NCBI RefSeq assembly: GCF_000739065.1
Contig: NZ_CP009149.1
Coordinates: 1-64,000 of the forward strand
Direction of reading: 5' to 3'
DNA: 64,000 bases
Source of the DNA: Methanocaldococcus bathoardescens
GTDB taxonomy: Archaea; AGJL01; Methanococci; Methanococcales; Methanocaldococcaceae
Below the pieces are notes generated by a model. It was given only the letters and a program-made list of their open reading frames with translations, made no database searches and had not been told where the DNA came from. The position numbers and the translations under genes were made by a program. Positions 1-8,800 of the stretch are shown here, piece after piece (position 1 is the stretch's first letter; every line of letters begins with the position of its first letter).

Positions 1-9
1 TGAAAGAGG

Positions 10-1413
10 TTAATTTTTCTTTTTCTTCTTTTCTGGTTCTTCTTTTGTAATGATTATTTTCTCTGCCTTAATCACAGCATTGTATAGAACTATTTTTATT
101 CCTGGTGGTAATCCAGCAAATGTTCCCGGTAAAGTCATTGTTGGTACTTCAATTCCTTCAGCTTCTTCCATCTCTTCTTCAACTTCTTCCTCTTCCCCTA
201 CTGCTTTACTCTCAACCCCTATTCTCTCAGCACATGGATGTCCTTTCTCTTTCAAGAATTTAACTAACTCATCAGTAGTTTTAACGTCTTCTTCGGTTGC
301 TATCTTATCATACAACTCTTCTGGTATCGCATCTTTAACTCTCTCTTTTAACTCTTTTGGTAACCAAACTACCCTCTCCCAACCACCATCTCCTTGTAAG
401 AATTTAGGTGATTTCATGTATGCTATCGATATACCAACAAACCCTGGAACTTGCTTTCCTCCACTGCACTGTCCTGCTAATGTTGAAAATGGAATTCCCA
501 TAGGAGTTTCTCCTTTAAATCCTCTATGCGCTATCCCAAATCCATCAACTTCAGGAATGTAGAAAGCAACTGCTTCAAAACAACCACAAGATGTACATGG
601 TTTTTCTAATCCACTATGTAAAGTTACTTCTTCAACTGTTCCTTGCGACCTTTCTCTAACGACATCATTTACTCCTGAGTAAATCCCTAATTTTTCATCT
701 AAACATTCCCCTTTAGGTATTTCAAATATGGGCCCATTAGGGTCTATCTTAGCAGCTGCTCTCGCATCTAAATAATTAATTCCTCCACACAACGCTGGTC
801 TATCTGGTGTTATAACACATACATGAGTTGGGGCGAAACTTTGACACATTATACAACCATAGAATACATCAACATCTTCTTCATGTAATGCCCTTGTTCT
901 TTCATCCCTATTGTTATAGATTTCTCTTGCTTTCTCCAACTCTTCTTTAACTTTATCTGGGTCTGTAATTAATATAACATCACACTTTTCGATAAATGGA
1001 AACTCTGCCTTAAACAATCTTTGAACGACTTTACCAACATGCTCTAATCTTAGCCCTTTACCAAACGAATTCTTGTTTATCCTAATCCATACTTGGTCTC
1101 TCTGGTTTAAGTGCATAACTCCTTCTATGTAATTAAAGAACTCGTGAATTCTTCTCTCTAAAACCCCTTCTAAATCTTCTTCTAAGTTATCACCACTAAC
1201 TTGAACGATTATAGCGAATGGGTTTCTACTACCTTCTTCCATCTCATCGATATCTTTTCCGATAATTTCAACTTTATCCTCTGCTTTATCGACTACTTTA
1301 ACTAACTCAAAACCATAACTCTTAGGCCCTGCTAACTCAACATACATGTCAGGACCTCTAACTCTCTCTCCTTCATTCATCGGTCCTACTGAGACAGGGA
1401 TATCATCAAACAT
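10..1413 (-). CDS. cdhC: ACDS complex subunit beta (acetyl-CoA synthase)
   Basis: A 467-aa protein that joins a methyl group, CO and CoA into acetyl-CoA at the nickel-iron A-cluster of the acetyl-CoA decarbonylase/synthase complex. The A-cluster region is visible: Cys187/Cys190 in GCIMCQSFAP, and Cys273, Cys276 and Cys278 in CTSCGCFE. By analogy with characterised CdhC proteins the ligands are C190, C276 and C278. The C-terminus (about residues 405-467) is Glu/Lys-rich and low complexity. It lacks the N-terminal ~285 residues present in the second beta-type gene at 5059-7278. It is last in a leftward operon after the polyferredoxin, cdhB and cdhA. Two tracts are identical in DNA to the paralogue. 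Certain as a family member. Confidence 0.95.
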   Translation of the reverse strand: MFDDIPVSVGPMNEGERVRGPDMYVELAGPKSYGFELVKVVDKAEDKVEIIGKDIDEMEEGSRNPFAIIVQVSGDNLEEDLEGVLERRIHEFFNYIEGVMHLNQRDQVWIRINKNSFGKGLRLEHVGKVVQRLFKAEFPFIEKCDVILITDPDKVKEELEKAREIYNNRDERTRALHEEDVDVFYGCIMCQSFAPTHVCVITPDRPALCGGINYLDARAAAKIDPNGPIFEIPKGECLDEKLGIYSGVNDVVRERSQGTVEEVTLHSGLEKPCTSCGCFEAVAFYIPEVDGFGIAHRGFKGETPMGIPFSTLAGQCSGGKQVPGFVGISIAYMKSPKFLQGDGGWERVVWLPKELKERVKDAIPEELYDKIATEEDVKTTDELVKFLKEKGHPCAERIGVESKAVGEEEEVEEEMEEAEGIEVPTMTLPGTFAGLPPGIKIVLYNAVIKAEKIIITKEEPEKKKKKN

Positions 1414-1437
1414 GTCCTCTCACCTTAAGTGTTTTAT

Positions 1438-1893
1438 TTATAGCTTCTCTTTAGCTTCTTCTCTTAGGATTTTCAATATCTTTTTTCTTTTCTCTTCTTT
1501 CATCATATCAAGTGTTTCTTCTGATACTAACAATAAGGCATTATCTTTACATGCTTCAATACAAGCAGGTGTTATTCTATCAGTGTCTAAGCAGAGAGTG
1601 CATTTGTGAGCAACCTTATTTTTTATAAATATTGCTCCTATAGGACAAGCAATTGCACACATTCCACAAGCTATACATCTTTCTTTTTCTACAATTGGAA
1701 TGCCATCTTTTAGATAAATTGCATCAACAGGGCAGATTTCTTTACAAGGAGCTCTTTCACACTGCATACAGAATATAGGAATGCCGTCAACTTTTCTTAC
1801 TCTACTTTCTCCATGAATCTCTTTGCAGATGTTTATGCAATCATAACATTTGGTGCATTTTTCAGGATTTAAGACAATAATTTTTGGGTTCAT
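1438..1893 (-). CDS. Polyferredoxin-like 4Fe-4S protein of the ACDS operon
   Basis: A 151-aa electron carrier with four cysteine clusters: CTKCYDCINICK near residue 13, CMQCERAPCKEICP near 42, CIACGMCAIACP near 73, and a looser CTLCLDTDRITPACIEACKD near 97. This is the HycB/CooF type of layout, suited to passing electrons to or from the CO dehydrogenase subunit. The start ATG follows GGAGGGG, which overlaps the end of cdhB; the two genes are 1 nt apart, so translation is probably coupled. It lies between cdhB and cdhC in the operon. Function as the ferredoxin partner of ACDS is inferred from position. Confidence 0.9.
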   Translation of the reverse strand: MNPKIIVLNPEKCTKCYDCINICKEIHGESRVRKVDGIPIFCMQCERAPCKEICPVDAIYLKDGIPIVEKERCIACGMCAIACPIGAIFIKNKVAHKCTLCLDTDRITPACIEACKDNALLLVSEETLDMMKEEKRKKILKILREEAKEKL

Positions 1894-1894
1894 C

Positions 1895-2335
1895 TTACCC
1901 CTCCAACAATTTCTTCAGATAATCTAAATACTCATCCTCACTGAGATTTGGGAAGGAATAGATAGTATTTGGCTGGTAATATTTGTCTATAGAAACTGTT
2001 ATCACATTTGAAAACTGTTTTAAGTGTGTTGCTGCCTGAGCTAAGTAATAGTAAGTTATTCCTGTGAATAAAGCTAAATCATAATCACTATTTGCTAAAT
2101 ATTTCATTATTGCCATTAAATTCATTTCTTCTGGTGTTTTTATTACTTTTAAGTTATATCTCTCAATTAATTTGTTAATTAACTCTTTCTCATCATTCTC
2201 TAAGTTCTCTCCCAATATTAAGATTGGTTTTTTAGCCCTTCTAATCATCATTTTAACAAGTGTTGGGGAAGTTATCTCAGCATGAGCTACATTACTTCCA
2301 GCTGTTGGGATATAGGCTATAAATCTCTCATCCAT
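1895..2335 (-). CDS. cdhB: ACDS complex subunit epsilon
   Basis: A small subunit (146 aa from the chosen start) that binds the alpha subunit of the ACDS complex and is proposed to assist electron transfer or stability of the CO dehydrogenase component. The sequence shows the family's Rossmann-like fold with the hydrophobic strands PILILGEN and LALFTGITYYYLAQ. The open frame extends 6 codons upstream to a TTG, but GGTGAT sits just before the internal ATG that begins MDERFIAYIP, so that ATG was chosen. It lies downstream of cdhA, separated by a palindromic repeat element. Confidence 0.9.
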   Translation of the reverse strand: MDERFIAYIPTAGSNVAHAEITSPTLVKMMIRRAKKPILILGENLENDEKELINKLIERYNLKVIKTPEEMNLMAIMKYLANSDYDLALFTGITYYYLAQAATHLKQFSNVITVSIDKYYQPNTIYSFPNLSEDEYLDYLKKLLEG

Positions 2336-2406
2336 CGCTATCACCAGATTCAAAAAATTAAATTAAGTTTTTCAAAAATTTAAAATTTAGATTTTAATCT
2401 CTTCAA

Positions 2407-2488
2407 CCATAGAGAGAGTGAAACCCCTCTATTGGAATACTCCTCCAATTTTAAAGTGGGTTGCCCCAATAGGGGCAAAGCTCTATGG
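2407..2488. repeat. Palindromic intergenic element between cdhA and cdhB (E1)
   Basis: An 82-bp imperfect palindrome bounded by CCATAGAG and CTCTATGG. Internal hairpins include TTGCCCC/GGGGCAA. It starts 2 nt after the cdhA stop codon. Its ends and core (ACCATAGAG...CTATTGG) resemble elements at 41337-41430 and 58029-58106, so it belongs to a divergent repeat family. Lying inside an operon, it could act in RNA processing or partial termination between alpha and epsilon. Role inferred, structure seen. Confidence 0.75.
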
Positions 2489-2490
2489 GT

Positions 2491-4812
2491 TTAATACAGT
2501 ATAGTTGGGTCTTGTGGATATTTTTCAAGAGGTTTCCATCCTTTCTCTTCCAAGTAAGCCATTATCTTATCTTTCATCATGAAAGGAATGTCTTTTTCAG
2601 TTCTAACGAATTTTTCTAAATCAGGTGGCATCTTTCCAAAGTATTTTTCATATAAATCAACGTAGTGGTAAATCTTGTTAGCTCTACCTTTTGGATTGTC
2701 ATTTGGCCTCATACATAGCTTTGGAATCATGCAGATACATTCTTTAACATTTTCAGCAGTTACAATTAGATGTTCAGGAACGGGGTCTATCTCTAAAATT
2801 TCTCCTGTTTTTTTATCTTTAACTTTGAATTTCTCTCCATTGCTTAGGTATAGTCTTCTATACTTAGCCCCATGTGGTCCTACAATAACAGGTATTCCCC
2901 ATCTATTGACTCCAGTAGCAATTGCAGCAGCTTTTTGACTCATAGCTCCCCATGCAACTCCAACAGCTCCAACCTTGTTTAGTATGTAATCAGCAACTTC
3001 AGCATAGTTCCCTCTTAACGGAACTTTAGCAAAGATGTTAGCTATTTTTATAGCAGCTCCGGTAATGTGGCAATTTGATAGACAAGAACCACAATTTACA
3101 AGCCCTCCTGCTCTGAACTCACCTGGATATTTTTCATATAATGTTTTTCCATCTTTATCCTTCCACATTGCAATTGACATTGCAGCACAACCAGATGTTA
3201 CAACTATATATTTCCTCTCCAAGAACTCTTTTGCTATTAAGGCAACTTCTTCTTCACCATTTGGATGGTTTGAACAGCCAACTAAAGCAACAACTCCTGG
3301 GATGTCTCCAAATACAATTGGTGCCCCAACACTTCTAATTTCAACATCTTTGATAGGCCCTCTTCCAGCTCTTATCTTGAATTTTAAATCTTTGTAATAA
3401 GCTTCTCCTACTTTTGTTGTCATGCTAACTATTGGCAAATTCCTTGGACAGATTGTTTCACATCTTCCACAGCTGTAACATTTTTTGTATAAATCAACAA
3501 ATCCATCAAAATTACCTTGTTTTGCTAAAGTCATTGCTTCTTTAACCTTAAATGCGTTAGGACAGTTTCTGTTACACCATCCACATTCAGTGCATTGCTT
3601 TGCCAATTCAACAACTTCATTTAAATCTGGTAGAGTCTTTCTGTCCTTTCTTTCTTTAGCAACTATTTTAGCAACTTCAACAGCAACTTTTCCAACTTTT
3701 TCTTCATCTAAAATTAAAGCTGCTCTATTTCTTAATAAGTAGCCAATAATTTCATCTTCACTTAAATGTGAAACATCCTCTAAACCTAAGCACATCTTTT
3801 CATTTGTTGCAATCAACACAGCCCCAGTTTTTAAAACCTCTTCTAAAATATCTGTTCTAATACACTGCTCATCTACAACAACAACATCTGCAACTCCACT
3901 TCTAACAAACATCAACTGTCTTGATAAAGGCCCAACAATCTTTGCTTTATCTGAAACTCTTGAGATATCTATAGCTGTACAGCAGATACCACAAACCTCT
4001 ACATCATCTTCCATATTATTTTCTTCTAAATATTCCAATATATAACTACCTGGAACTACATTATGCCCTATACATAAGATAACCGGCTTACTCTTATCTA
4101 TACAACCAAATCCTAACTCTATCAAAGGAGCGTCTTCATCTCCTTTTGGCATGTTGTAAGCAACTATTTGAGCTATATCTCCAACTTCCCTTGCTAAATC
4201 ATCAATCATTCCTGCATGGAATGCTTTACTCTCAAAATCTAAGTAATCTCCCTCTTGTCCAGTATGTGCTGCTGATAAGAGATGAGTTATTTGCTCTTCA
4301 CAATAATCTAAAATTTTCTCTAAATCTCCTAAAGTTTTTGGTCTAATGCCCATGACAGTTCTTGTTATTGGTGCTTCAACCTCTATCTCATTGCCTAAAT
4401 TAATTGGATAGTCCTTCCCTAACTTTTCAATTAGGTGATGAACTAAATGCCTACTATGCCCTGTGTGACATGCAGTCCCAATACAGCAAGCGATTAAAAC
4501 TATCCTTGCCTGTTGTGCTTTAATATTTAAACCACAAGCCCCTTTCTTTCCTCTGCTTAAATCACACTTTCCAAATGTACATAAACAACACAAATCACAG
4601 ATTGGCATATAAAAGGGAGGATATCTTTCCAATAGTTTAAAATCCCAATGTCTTAATGTAGGAACTTTTGGTTTTGGTGTAGGTCCCATTGGTTCCCAAT
4701 CTTCTTCCTCCTCTGCTTCACCAAACTTTACACTCATTGATATATTGGCGTTTTTCATCTTAACTAAAGGCGTGAGAAGTTTTTTGACATCCATTTCTAT
4801 GTTATTCCCCAT
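2491..4812 (-). CDS. cdhA: ACDS complex subunit alpha (nickel CO dehydrogenase)
   Basis: A ~773-aa subunit that interconverts CO and CO2 at the Ni-Fe-S C-cluster and supplies CO to the acetyl-CoA synthase subunit. N-terminal cysteines [14 protein letters not shown] bind the B/D clusters. Two ferredoxin-type clusters follow, [12 protein letters not shown] near residue 411 and [12 protein letters not shown] near 448. C-terminal CGSCLSNCH and [10 protein letters not shown] belong to the catalytic domain. Possible starts are GTG 4821, ATG 4818 and ATG 4812; GTGAT four nt upstream favours 4812. It is the first gene of a leftward operon. A TATA-like TTTATATATC (minus strand) lies near 4875-4885, and an operator-like palindrome lies further upstream at 4952-4966. 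Confidence 0.95.
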   Translation of the reverse strand: MGNNIEMDVKKLLTPLVKMKNANISMSVKFGEAEEEEDWEPMGPTPKPKVPTLRHWDFKLLERYPPFYMPICDLCCLCTFGKCDLSRGKKGACGLNIKAQQARIVLIACCIGTACHTGHSRHLVHHLIEKLGKDYPINLGNEIEVEAPITRTVMGIRPKTLGDLEKILDYCEEQITHLLSAAHTGQEGDYLDFESKAFHAGMIDDLAREVGDIAQIVAYNMPKGDEDAPLIELGFGCIDKSKPVILCIGHNVVPGSYILEYLEENNMEDDVEVCGICCTAIDISRVSDKAKIVGPLSRQLMFVRSGVADVVVVDEQCIRTDILEEVLKTGAVLIATNEKMCLGLEDVSHLSEDEIIGYLLRNRAALILDEEKVGKVAVEVAKIVAKERKDRKTLPDLNEVVELAKQCTECGWCNRNCPNAFKVKEAMTLAKQGNFDGFVDLYKKCYSCGRCETICPRNLPIVSMTTKVGEAYYKDLKFKIRAGRGPIKDVEIRSVGAPIVFGDIPGVVALVGCSNHPNGEEEVALIAKEFLERKYIVVTSGCAAMSIAMWKDKDGKTLYEKYPGEFRAGGLVNCGSCLSNCHITGAAIKIANIFAKVPLRGNYAEVADYILNKVGAVGVAWGAMSQKAAAIATGVNRWGIPVIVGPHGAKYRRLYLSNGEKFKVKDKKTGEILEIDPVPEHLIVTAENVKECICMIPKLCMRPNDNPKGRANKIYHYVDLYEKYFGKMPPDLEKFVRTEKDIPFMMKDKIMAYLEEKGWKPLEKYPQDPTILY

Positions 4813-4951
4813 AACCATCACTTCTTAATTGTCATGATTAATCATTATAATTCTAAGGTTAGTTTGTAAGACTTTGATATATAAACTTTGTTATGATGAA
4901 AATCTATTTTGGTATGAAAATAAGGATTAAATTTCTCTCTCTAATAAAAAA

Positions 4952-4966
4952 TTACGCATTTCGTAA
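4952..4966. promoter_or_regulatory. Lrp-type operator candidate upstream of cdhA
   Basis: TTACGCATTTCGTAA is a 15-bp inverted repeat (TTACG, 5-nt spacer, CGTAA) in a 236-bp AT-rich gap that otherwise holds only the cdhA TATA box near 4875-4885. It has the ACG-N5-CGT format of the published binding site of Ptr2, an Lrp-family activator of M. jannaschii, and sits ~70 bp upstream of the TATA box. A 12/15 match lies upstream of the second acetyl-CoA synthase gene. Function is inferred. Confidence 0.6.
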
Positions 4967-5058
4967 TTTATTTTTAGAAAAATTATAAAAATAAACATCA
5001 ATTAATTTAAAAAAATAAATAAACATGAAAATAAAAAAATAAAAATTAGGTGAAAGAA

Positions 5059-7278
5059 TTACTTCTTTACATTAAAGTTAATAACTATCTTAACATTTTT
5101 CATAATAATCTGAATTCCTCCCTCTTTTGCTAACTTAGTTATCATTTCACCAACTTCAAGCCCTTCTTTCTCTTCTTTTTCAGCTACTACTGTTTCTTCT
5201 TTTTCTTCTACCTCTTCAGCAACATCTTCTGATTTCTTAACTATTGGATGTCCTTTCTCTTTCAAGAATTTAACTAACTCATCAGTAGTTTTAACGTCTT
5301 CTTCGGTTGCTATCTTATCATACAACTCTTCTGGTATCGCATCTTTAACTCTCTCTTTTAACTCTTTTGGTAACCAAACTACCCTCTCCCAACCACCATC
5401 TCCTTGTAAGAATTTAGGTGATTTCATGTATGCTATCGATATACCAACAAACCCTGGAACTTGCTTTCCTCCACTGCATTGCCCAGCAAGAGATGAGAAT
5501 GGCAATCCGAAAGGAGTTTCTCCCCTAAAGTTTCTATGCACTACTCCAAACCCATCTACATCTAGAATATAGAAGACAATTGCCTCAAAACAACCACAAG
5601 ATGTACATGGGTTAGTTAAGGCACTATGCAATGCCATTTCTTCTACACTACCCTGCGACCTTTCTCTAACAACGTCATTTATTCCAGAATAAACTCCTAA
5701 TTTTTCATCTAAACATTCCCCTTTTGGTATCTCAAATATTGGTCCATTAGGGTCTATCTTTGCTGCAGCTCTCGCATCTAAGTAGTTTATACTACCACAT
5801 AGTGAAGGTCTATCTGGGGTTATAACACATACGTGTGTTGGGGCAAAACTTTGACACATTATACAACCATAGAATACATCAACATCTTCTTCTCTTATAG
5901 ATTTTGTTTTTTCATCCCTCTTCTTGTAAATTTCTTTTGCTTTTTCTAATTCTTCCTTAACTTTATCAGGGTCGGTTATTATAATTACGTCACATTTTTC
6001 TATTATTGGGAAATGCTCTTTAAAGAGCTGTTTTACGACCTCACCAATGTGTTTTAACCTTAGCCCCTTATTAAACGAATTCTTGTTTATCCTAATCCAT
6101 ACTTGGTCTCTCTGGTTTAAGTGCATAACTCCTTCTATGTAATTAAAGAACTCGTGAATTCTTCTCTCTAAAACCCCTTCTAAATCTTCTTCTAAGTTAT
6201 CACCACTAACTTGAACGATTATAGCGAATGGGTTTCTACTACCTTCTTCCATCTCATCGATATCTTTTCCGATAATTTCAACTTTATCCTCTGCTTTATC
6301 GACTACTTTAACTAACTCAAAACCATAACTCTTAGGCCCTGCTAACTCAACATACATGTCAGGACCTCTAACTCTCTCTCCTTCATTCATCGGTCCTACT
6401 GAGACAGGGATATCAAACTCAACAACTTTAACCTCAACACCTTTCATTTTTAGAGCATTTTCTATTATGTTATCAATATCTGAACTCTCTAAAGCTCCTT
6501 CAATAACTGGCACTTCATTGTTGGTTATAACTGGGACCCCTGCCTTTATACACCCAGCCCCAGCGGCTAAAGTTATATCATCTAACTCACCTAAAGCTAC
6601 AACAATAGCTGGGACTCTGTTTTTTAAATAATCAATAATCTCTTCCACTTTTCCTGGTTCAATTCCACCAAAGATTAATGGGGCTCTTATAGCTAAGTTT
6701 GCTGCGTGTATTGCTGAAGTTATTTCCTCACCAATAGGAACAAGTAATTTATCTAAGCCATATTCAATTCCTGCTTCATCCATTTCTTTAATTATATCCC
6801 CAACTAATAATGCCAAAATGTTTCTCTTTTTTATGTCATCAATGAGTTTCTTTAGTTTATCTTTATCCCCAACTTTTCCAATAACTACTAAAATAGCTGG
6901 AATCTTACCTTCAACAAGTGGAACCCCCAAACCTCTCAATATCTCATCTGGAATAAAGCCAACATACGGCTCTTTATATGGTTTATCACTCTTTGCATAT
7001 TTTAATGCCTCAATTGCCTCAGCACATATTAAAGTTACAACACCAGCATCTAAGGCATTTTCTAAGCTCTCTTCTTCTTTTATTTCAAGTGAATTAATTA
7101 ATTCTTTTAAATCTTTAACTGTCTCTACTTTTTTTCCTAAAAGTCCATATATAATTGGCAGATTGTAGTTTGTTCCAGGATATGATACCTTTAAATTATC
7201 ATCTTCCTTCTCTAAAATCTCTTTTGTTAGCTTTAGAGCTGTTTTTCCACCTTCTATTATGTTGCTTACAACCATCAT
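5059..7278 (-). CDS. Long-form acetyl-CoA synthase beta (AcsB-like, with N-terminal domain)
   Basis: A 739-aa paralogue of CdhC. Residues ~1-285 form an extra domain resembling the N-terminal, CODH-contacting domain of bacterial AcsB; residues ~286-739 match CdhC. A-cluster cysteines are conserved: C475 in CIMCQSFAP, C561 and C563 in CTSCGCFE. A Glu/Val-rich linker precedes a short hydrophobic C-terminus. ATG 7278 follows GGTGA closely and a second ATG lies at 7275. It has its own promoter (TATA 7348-7358) and operator. M. jannaschii also has both long and short forms, as I recall. Why both are kept is unknown; two portions of its coding DNA are identical to cdhC. Confidence 0.93.
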   Translation of the reverse strand: MMVVSNIIEGGKTALKLTKEILEKEDDNLKVSYPGTNYNLPIIYGLLGKKVETVKDLKELINSLEIKEEESLENALDAGVVTLICAEAIEALKYAKSDKPYKEPYVGFIPDEILRGLGVPLVEGKIPAILVVIGKVGDKDKLKKLIDDIKKRNILALLVGDIIKEMDEAGIEYGLDKLLVPIGEEITSAIHAANLAIRAPLIFGGIEPGKVEEIIDYLKNRVPAIVVALGELDDITLAAGAGCIKAGVPVITNNEVPVIEGALESSDIDNIIENALKMKGVEVKVVEFDIPVSVGPMNEGERVRGPDMYVELAGPKSYGFELVKVVDKAEDKVEIIGKDIDEMEEGSRNPFAIIVQVSGDNLEEDLEGVLERRIHEFFNYIEGVMHLNQRDQVWIRINKNSFNKGLRLKHIGEVVKQLFKEHFPIIEKCDVIIITDPDKVKEELEKAKEIYKKRDEKTKSIREEDVDVFYGCIMCQSFAPTHVCVITPDRPSLCGSINYLDARAAAKIDPNGPIFEIPKGECLDEKLGVYSGINDVVRERSQGSVEEMALHSALTNPCTSCGCFEAIVFYILDVDGFGVVHRNFRGETPFGLPFSSLAGQCSGGKQVPGFVGISIAYMKSPKFLQGDGGWERVVWLPKELKERVKDAIPEELYDKIATEEDVKTTDELVKFLKEKGHPIVKKSEDVAEEVEEKEETVVAEKEEKEGLEVGEMITKLAKEGGIQIIMKNVKIVINFNVKK

Positions 7279-7347
7279 TTCACCATATAATTAAATTTTT
7301 GAATATTTAATTTTAACATAAGTTTTTCAATTTTAAGTTTATGCATT

Positions 7348-7376
7348 ACTATATATAGCTACTACGCAATGCGAAA
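7348..7376 (-). promoter_or_regulatory. TATA box and adjacent Lrp-type operator of the long acsB-like gene
   Basis: Reading leftward, CTATATATAGT at 7358-7348 is a strong TATA box ~70 bp before the start codon. Directly upstream, where an activator would sit, is 7362-7376, whose reverse complement TTTCGCATTGCGTAG matches the cdhA operator candidate at 12 of 15 positions and keeps the CG...CG spacing. The placement just upstream of the BRE/TATA fits an activator that recruits TBP. Confidence 0.6.
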
Positions 7377-7555
7377 TTTTTATGCAAATTATTTTCTACA
7401 AAATTATAAAATTTGAGATAAAAGTAGCAAAAACCTAAACATTAATTAAAAATTTTTATGAGTTGCAAAATAGAAAATAGGGCTTTTTTAAATGTTTCTA
7501 TTTGATTTCTTTGGTAATATTTGATTTTTTTATTTATTAATGAAGTAATAAAATT

Positions 7556-8002
7556 TTATATTGGCATCTTACTACCATCTTTAAAAGTCCTTAATACGAG
7601 AGTTACCTTACATCCGTTAACATTAACTAATGGATATATCTTCTCTGCCAAAAAGTTCCCTAAACTTTCCATATCCTTTAAAATTGCTATACAGACAGCA
7701 TCATATTCTCCAGTTGTTTGATAAAGCTCTACAATTTCATCAAGCTCTTTTAATTTATTGAGCGTTTCTTCAACCTTAGATGGCTTTATATATAAACCTA
7801 AAATAGCCACAACTTCAAACCCTAAATTTTTTGGATTTATGGATGCATGAAAACCTGTTATAATACCATTTTCAATCATTTTTTTTACTCTATTTCTTAC
7901 AGTCCCCTCACTAATCCCCAATTCCCTCCCAATCTCTCTAAATGATTTTCTGGCATTTTCATTTAAAATTCTTAGGATTTTTAAATCAATCCTGTCAATC
8001 AT
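7556..8002 (-). CDS. Lrp/AsnC-family transcriptional regulator
   Basis: A 148-aa regulator. Residues ~1-60 are a winged helix-turn-helix (LKILRILNENARKSFREIG, then SEGTVRNRVKKMIENGII); residues ~65-145 form the RAM ligand-binding/oligomerisation domain (VVAILGLYIK, YDAVCIAILKD). The size and sequence are those of the Ptr-type Lrp activators of Methanocaldococcus; I believe the M. jannaschii equivalent in this position is Ptr1 (from memory). It lies 4 nt after the V4R gene at 8007-8513 and is probably co-transcribed with it. Likely targets, by proximity and by the shared palindromes, are the two ACDS transcription units to its left. Confidence 0.92.
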   Translation of the reverse strand: MIDRIDLKILRILNENARKSFREIGRELGISEGTVRNRVKKMIENGIITGFHASINPKNLGFEVVAILGLYIKPSKVEETLNKLKELDEIVELYQTTGEYDAVCIAILKDMESLGNFLAEKIYPLVNVNGCKVTLVLRTFKDGSKMPI

Positions 8003-8006
8003 TTAA

Positions 8007-8513
8007 TCACCAATACAATCTATCTTCAATCTTTACCAAAAATTCGCAGTATTCATCCCCATTACCACAGCATTTTACTTCAACAGCATTAACTTTCCTT
8101 CTCAGCTTTTTTTCTAAGGTTCCTGCTATTAATCCTGCTTCAAAATGACATAGAGTTGTGCCAACATTTGGAACGTTATGGCAAGAGATGCAATCTTTTA
8201 AAATTAACACCATTTCATCTTCATCAACTTTTTTTGTCTCTAAAATTCCAATCTTTGCCTTCTTTAATATCTCTGCAAAGCTTTCAAGTAAGTTAGATTC
8301 ATCAACACATCTGGAAATTACTTCCTTACCAATGTCTTTTCCAATATTGTAAATTATTGCTTCAATTCCACAACCAGCGGTTAAAACCCCTATCCTTACT
8401 GCCTGAAATATAGATAAAGGTATTAAATTTCCTAATGTTCTCTCTGGGGGGTTATTATTTATTAAATCTTTAATATCTTTCCTGATTTTTTTATGCAAAA
8501 GTTCTTTGTCCAT
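8007..8513 (-). CDS. V4R (4-vinyl reductase) domain sensor-like protein
   Basis: A 168-aa protein. Its second half carries the V4R pattern: CISCHNVPNVGTTLCHFEAG followed by VEVKCCGNGDEYCEF, with cysteines that in relatives bind a metal or small hydrophobic ligand. The first half (IFQAVRIGVLTAGCGIEAIIY) is helical and typical of this group. An upstream in-frame ATG at 8525 has no ribosome site, while GAGGGAT precedes the ATG at 8513. It sits immediately upstream of, and in one operon with, the Lrp-type regulator, so a ligand-sensing or chaperone role in the same circuit is plausible but unproven. Confidence 0.85.
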   Translation of the reverse strand: MDKELLHKKIRKDIKDLINNNPPERTLGNLIPLSIFQAVRIGVLTAGCGIEAIIYNIGKDIGKEVISRCVDESNLLESFAEILKKAKIGILETKKVDEDEMVLILKDCISCHNVPNVGTTLCHFEAGLIAGTLEKKLRRKVNAVEVKCCGNGDEYCEFLVKIEDRLYW

Positions 8514-8587
8514 GCTATCCCTCATATAGTCAATAATTTATATGATGATGATTTACTCATTAAGTAAAACTTATTTATTCTGATACT

Positions 8588-8800
8588 ATGTTTAGAGATA
8601 TTGCATTTGAATTTTTTATAATGATTGCCTTAGGTATTTTTATTGGTTATATGGTGGCTAAATATACAGATAATAATTTGTGGATAGTTGTCTTTTTATT
8701 ATTTGGCATTTTCTGTGCATTTGGAAGGTTATTTAAAATGATTAAAGATTATGAAAAAGGTGATTTTATTGGAAAAAACTCAGGAAAAAAAGATAAATAA
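8588..8800 (+). CDS. Small two-helix membrane protein (AtpZ/AtpI-like)
   Basis: A 70-aa protein with two transmembrane helices (about residues 9-26 and 31-48) and a Lys-rich C-terminal tail. The size and topology resemble the AtpZ/AtpI group, but no diagnostic residue settles this. It precedes cbf5 and overlaps its 5' end, so the two are probably co-transcribed. Its reading frame is the only one here with coherent membrane segments. Confidence 0.7.
   Translation: MFRDIAFEFFIMIALGIFIGYMVAKYTDNNLWIVVFLLFGIFCAFGRLFKMIKDYEKGDFIGKNSGKKDK

Noticed and set aside
50-562. Long open frames on the strand opposite cdhC, cdhA and the long acsB-like gene
   Set aside because: They mirror codon structure of the real genes, have no ribosome sites and give Ser/Thr/Leu-rich protein without recognisable features.
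8539-8584. ATGATGA followed 32 nt later by CTGA, suggesting a C/D-box guide RNA
   Set aside because: No internal D' and C' boxes or terminal stem, and the segment is the divergent promoter region of two genes.
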